Shown in pieces: positions 5,740 through 7,639 of a stretch of DNA of 7,639 bases. The stretch covers positions 1 to 7,639 of the forward strand of contig SYLK01000661.1 of the NCBI GenBank assembly GCA_005809115.1, read 5' to 3'. Within the stretch, counting starts at the first letter, position 1. Each line of letters starts with the position of its first letter. Origin of the DNA: Planctomyces sp. Its GTDB lineage: Bacteria; Planctomycetota; Planctomycetia; Planctomycetales; Planctomycetaceae. Both the position numbers and the translations under genes were made by a program. The notes under the pieces were generated by a model. It saw only the letters and a list, made by a program, of their open reading frames with translations. It did not search any database and had not been told where the DNA came from.

Positions 5740-7479
5740 ATGCGGCGAGCGGTTTCGAGTCTGCTGGCGGCAATGCTGAGCCTGCTGTGCGCAGCGACCG
5801 ACACTGCGGCTGTCTCGGCTCAGGCCATCGTCGTCAGGAGTACAAAGGTTCCCCGTTTTGACGGACCCGTGCAGAAGGCGTTCGACTGGCTGGAGAAATC
5901 CGTGGCTGCACGGAATCCCGGCGGCGGCAATCAGATTCTGGCCGCGTACGCAATGTTCAAATGTGGTGCCCCGGTCAGTCACCCGTTCATCTCCGGTGCC
6001 ATCCAGGCGGTGGTGCAGCGCAGCTCCGGAACGGAATACCGTCCCGTCGGTGCGTACGATCACATCTATGGGGCGGGCGTCGACGCGATGTTTCTCGCGG
6101 ACGTGGATTCGGAGGCGTACCAGCCGAACCTGCAGCGGATTTTGGATTACATTGTGTCTGTGCAGCGCGAAGACGGTTCGTGGAGTGACGGGCCGACGCA
6201 GCCAGGTGACGTCAGCATGTCGCAGTACGGTGTGCTCGGGCTCTGGGCGGCGCAGCGGGCTGGTTGTCGCGTGCCGCCTCAGGCCTTCGACCGGGCGGCA
6301 GATTTCCATCTGAAGCGGGGAAACCCGGACGGCGGCTGGGGATATCGGCCAGGGGTCAAGACGGGGCCGGGTGGTGGTGATTCCACGCACAACATGACAA
6401 TGGCGGCATCCGGGTCGCTTTCAATAGCGCGGATGGTGCTGCATGGGCAGAGACTCCGCGCAAGACGCGCGACGCCGCCGCCGGAGAAGAAGTTCGGCGT
6501 TCTGGAAAAAATCGATCCACTGGCCGACGTCGGCGCAGCTCCGGCAGGCCTGGTCGCCTCGGCTTACCCGGACTATCGGGCAGGAGCCACGGCTTCGGCG
6601 CTGGACGAGCGTCTGCAGCGTGGTCTGGCATGGAACGAAACACGATTCGACCCGGTCAGCCGGGCGGAGCACAACATTTACTTCTATTACTGCGTCGAGC
6701 GTGCCGCGTCGATCAACGACCTTGATGAGATGGCAGGCAGGGACTGGTTTACGACCTACGGGGATGGACTGCTTTCACTGCAGGCAGCGGACGGCAGCTT
6801 CAATACACACACCGGCCCGGTAGTCGGCACCAGCTTCGCGCTGCTGTATTTCATGCGATCCACCCGGCAGATTATCGACAAGCAGTATGGCCTGGGACTG
6901 CAGAAGGCCAACAAGGGCAACCCGTTTGGCGACAAGAAGTCGGAACCCGAGCCCACGGCACTGGATCAGCTGCTGGCCTCAATCGAAAAGATCGATTTCA
7001 GCGATCCGAAGCTGGATGCCGAGATCAGCATGGCCAGCGAACTTGTCCGCAGTGTCCGGGCGATTGATAATCCGGAAGAACTGATCGGGCAGACGGAACG
7101 TCTGAAGGGGCTGCTGGAGCATCCGGCCGCAGAAGTGCGCCGGCCGGTTTACTGGGCTCTGGGGCGGACGGGTGATTTCAAACTGGTGCCGCTGATGCTG
7201 AAAGGTCTGCGCGATCCGAACGTCGATGTCAACGTCGAGGCGGAGATGGCGCTGCGGTACATTGCGCGCAAGCCGAATGGACTTGGTCTGTCGACGAATC
7301 CGTTCGCCGAGCTGGCTGTCGATGCCACGGAAGCGGATCGACTGACGGCGGCCACTCAGTGGCGGAACAAGGCCATCAGAGCCTGGTCGGGCTGGTATTT
7401 TGAACGGTGCGCCTTTGACGAACGCGGCGGGCTGCAGGAACTGGAATCTCTCGTCCCCGACAACAGCCGCCACCCATAG
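5740..7479 (+). CDS. Secreted prenyltransferase/squalene-oxidase-repeat protein with HEAT-like C-terminus
   Basis: The 579-residue protein begins with a signal peptide: basic MRR, a hydrophobic core to about residue 18, and a probable cleavage near AVSAQA (24-29). Residues about 40-380 have alternating helices and QxxDGSW-type turns of the alpha/alpha barrel shared by terpene cyclases and protein prenyltransferases: QREDGSWSD (142-150), PDGGWGY (196-202) and QAADGSFN (348-355). The DxDD acid motif of squalene-hopene cyclases is not seen, and a clear zinc-site set is not evident. It may therefore bind rather than convert a substrate outside the cytoplasm. Residues about 455-510 (HPAAEVRRPVYWALG, then LRDPNVDVNVEAEMAL) resemble HEAT repeats, suggesting protein contacts. 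Similar secreted proteins are frequent in planctomycetes, with mostly unknown roles. It is led by the promoter at 5607 and is followed 38 nt later by another plus-strand gene. Confidence 0.88.
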   Translation: MRRAVSSLLAAMLSLLCAATDTAAVSAQAIVVRSTKVPRFDGPVQKAFDWLEKSVAARNPGGGNQILAAYAMFKCGAPVSHPFISGAIQAVVQRSSGTEYRPVGAYDHIYGAGVDAMFLADVDSEAYQPNLQRILDYIVSVQREDGSWSDGPTQPGDVSMSQYGVLGLWAAQRAGCRVPPQAFDRAADFHLKRGNPDGGWGYRPGVKTGPGGGDSTHNMTMAASGSLSIARMVLHGQRLRARRATPPPEKKFGVLEKIDPLADVGAAPAGLVASAYPDYRAGATASALDERLQRGLAWNETRFDPVSRAEHNIYFYYCVERAASINDLDEMAGRDWFTTYGDGLLSLQAADGSFNTHTGPVVGTSFALLYFMRSTRQIIDKQYGLGLQKANKGNPFGDKKSEPEPTALDQLLASIEKIDFSDPKLDAEISMASELVRSVRAIDNPEELIGQTERLKGLLEHPAAEVRRPVYWALGRTGDFKLVPLMLKGLRDPNVDVNVEAEMALRYIARKPNGLGLSTNPFAELAVDATEADRLTAATQWRNKAIRAWSGWYFERCAFDERGGLQELESLVPDNSRHP

Positions 7480-7517
7480 TCGATCTGCGGACGGACTCGT
7501 CCCCGAGGATCTGCCTC

Positions 7518-7639
7518 ATGTCTCCCGAAGCCGATGATCTCAACAGCCGCCTGCAGAAGGAGTTTCTGCGGCGGAACCGCAAAGCTGACCAGCTGCCGGT
7601 CAGGGTCCAGGCAGAGCTGGTGGCGGATCCGGAACGTTC
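7518..7639 (+). CDS. Start of an unidentified gene (3'-truncated by window end)
   Basis: Forty complete codons are visible, starting at ATG 7518. GAGG at 7505-7508, 9 nt upstream, supports the start. The product begins MSPEADDLNSRLQKEF and continues with a charged, helix-like stretch rich in Arg, Lys, Glu and Gln. There is no signal peptide or membrane segment in this part, so it may be cytoplasmic. I do not recognise the family. The 38-nt gap after the prenyltransferase-fold gene holds a small hairpin (GGACG 7489-7493, loop GACT, CGTCC 7498-7502) without a T-run, so read-through from the upstream gene is likely. Confidence 0.6.
   Translation, partial: MSPEADDLNSRLQKEFLRRNRKADQLPVRVQAELVADPER

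Noticed and set aside
5683..6390. 235-residue minus-strand open frame over the start of the prenyltransferase-fold gene
   Set aside because: It covers the promoter-leader repeats and the signal-peptide region, has no family features, and conflicts with a well-supported gene.
7489..7502. Intrinsic terminator after the prenyltransferase-fold gene
   Set aside because: The stem is only 5 bp and is followed directly by a ribosome binding site rather than a T-run.

Overview
The window joins two unrelated kinds of DNA. Bases 1 to about 518 are AT-rich (14 of 60 G+C in bases 61-120) and encode the C-terminal half of a non-ribosomal peptide synthetase (NRPS) condensation domain, broken by one in-frame TAA. 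From base 519 onward the DNA is GC-rich (34 of 60 G+C in bases 541-600) and looks like a planctomycete chromosome. The support is a membrane serine/threonine kinase with the N-terminal lead-in typical of that phylum, a secreted prenyltransferase-fold protein with HEAT-like repeats, and a low-complexity protein with a helical C-terminal segment I associate with planctomycetes. The switch is abrupt, cuts the condensation domain in mid-motif, and lies on a GATC tetranucleotide. I read it as a cloning or assembly chimera rather than a natural fusion gene.

Layout of the GC-rich part. (1) 519-2495, plus strand: a 658-residue 5'-truncated protein, mostly disordered, carrying 31 perfectly phased 18-bp repeats (1275-1832) and ending in a helical, charged C-terminal region. 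(2) 2496-2575: a convergent gap with two perfect 10-bp palindromes. (3) 4481-5533 and 2576-4456, minus strand: a two-gene unit, 24 nt apart, of an NAD-dependent sugar-nucleotide epimerase followed by a transmembrane Hanks-type kinase whose outer domain resembles an Ig/cadherin-like fold. (4) 5534-5739: a divergent intergenic region with a good sigma-70-type promoter (TTGACA, 17 nt, TAGGAT) and an array of degenerate direct repeats that falls in the predicted leader of the rightward genes. (5) 5740-7479, plus strand: a secreted prenyltransferase/squalene-oxidase-repeat protein with a C-terminal HEAT-like part. (6) 7518-7639: the start of another plus-strand gene, cut by the window end.

How the genes may work together is inference. 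The epimerase and kinase are probably co-transcribed, which could pair envelope sugar supply with an envelope-sensing kinase. The rightward pair is probably a separate transcription unit. I see no RNA genes, CRISPR array, transposon or complete biosynthetic cluster. I do not see convincing evidence of a new multi-gene system. The points most worth a second look are the chimeric junction, the 31-unit hexapeptide array, and the promoter-plus-repeat leader at 5607-5739.
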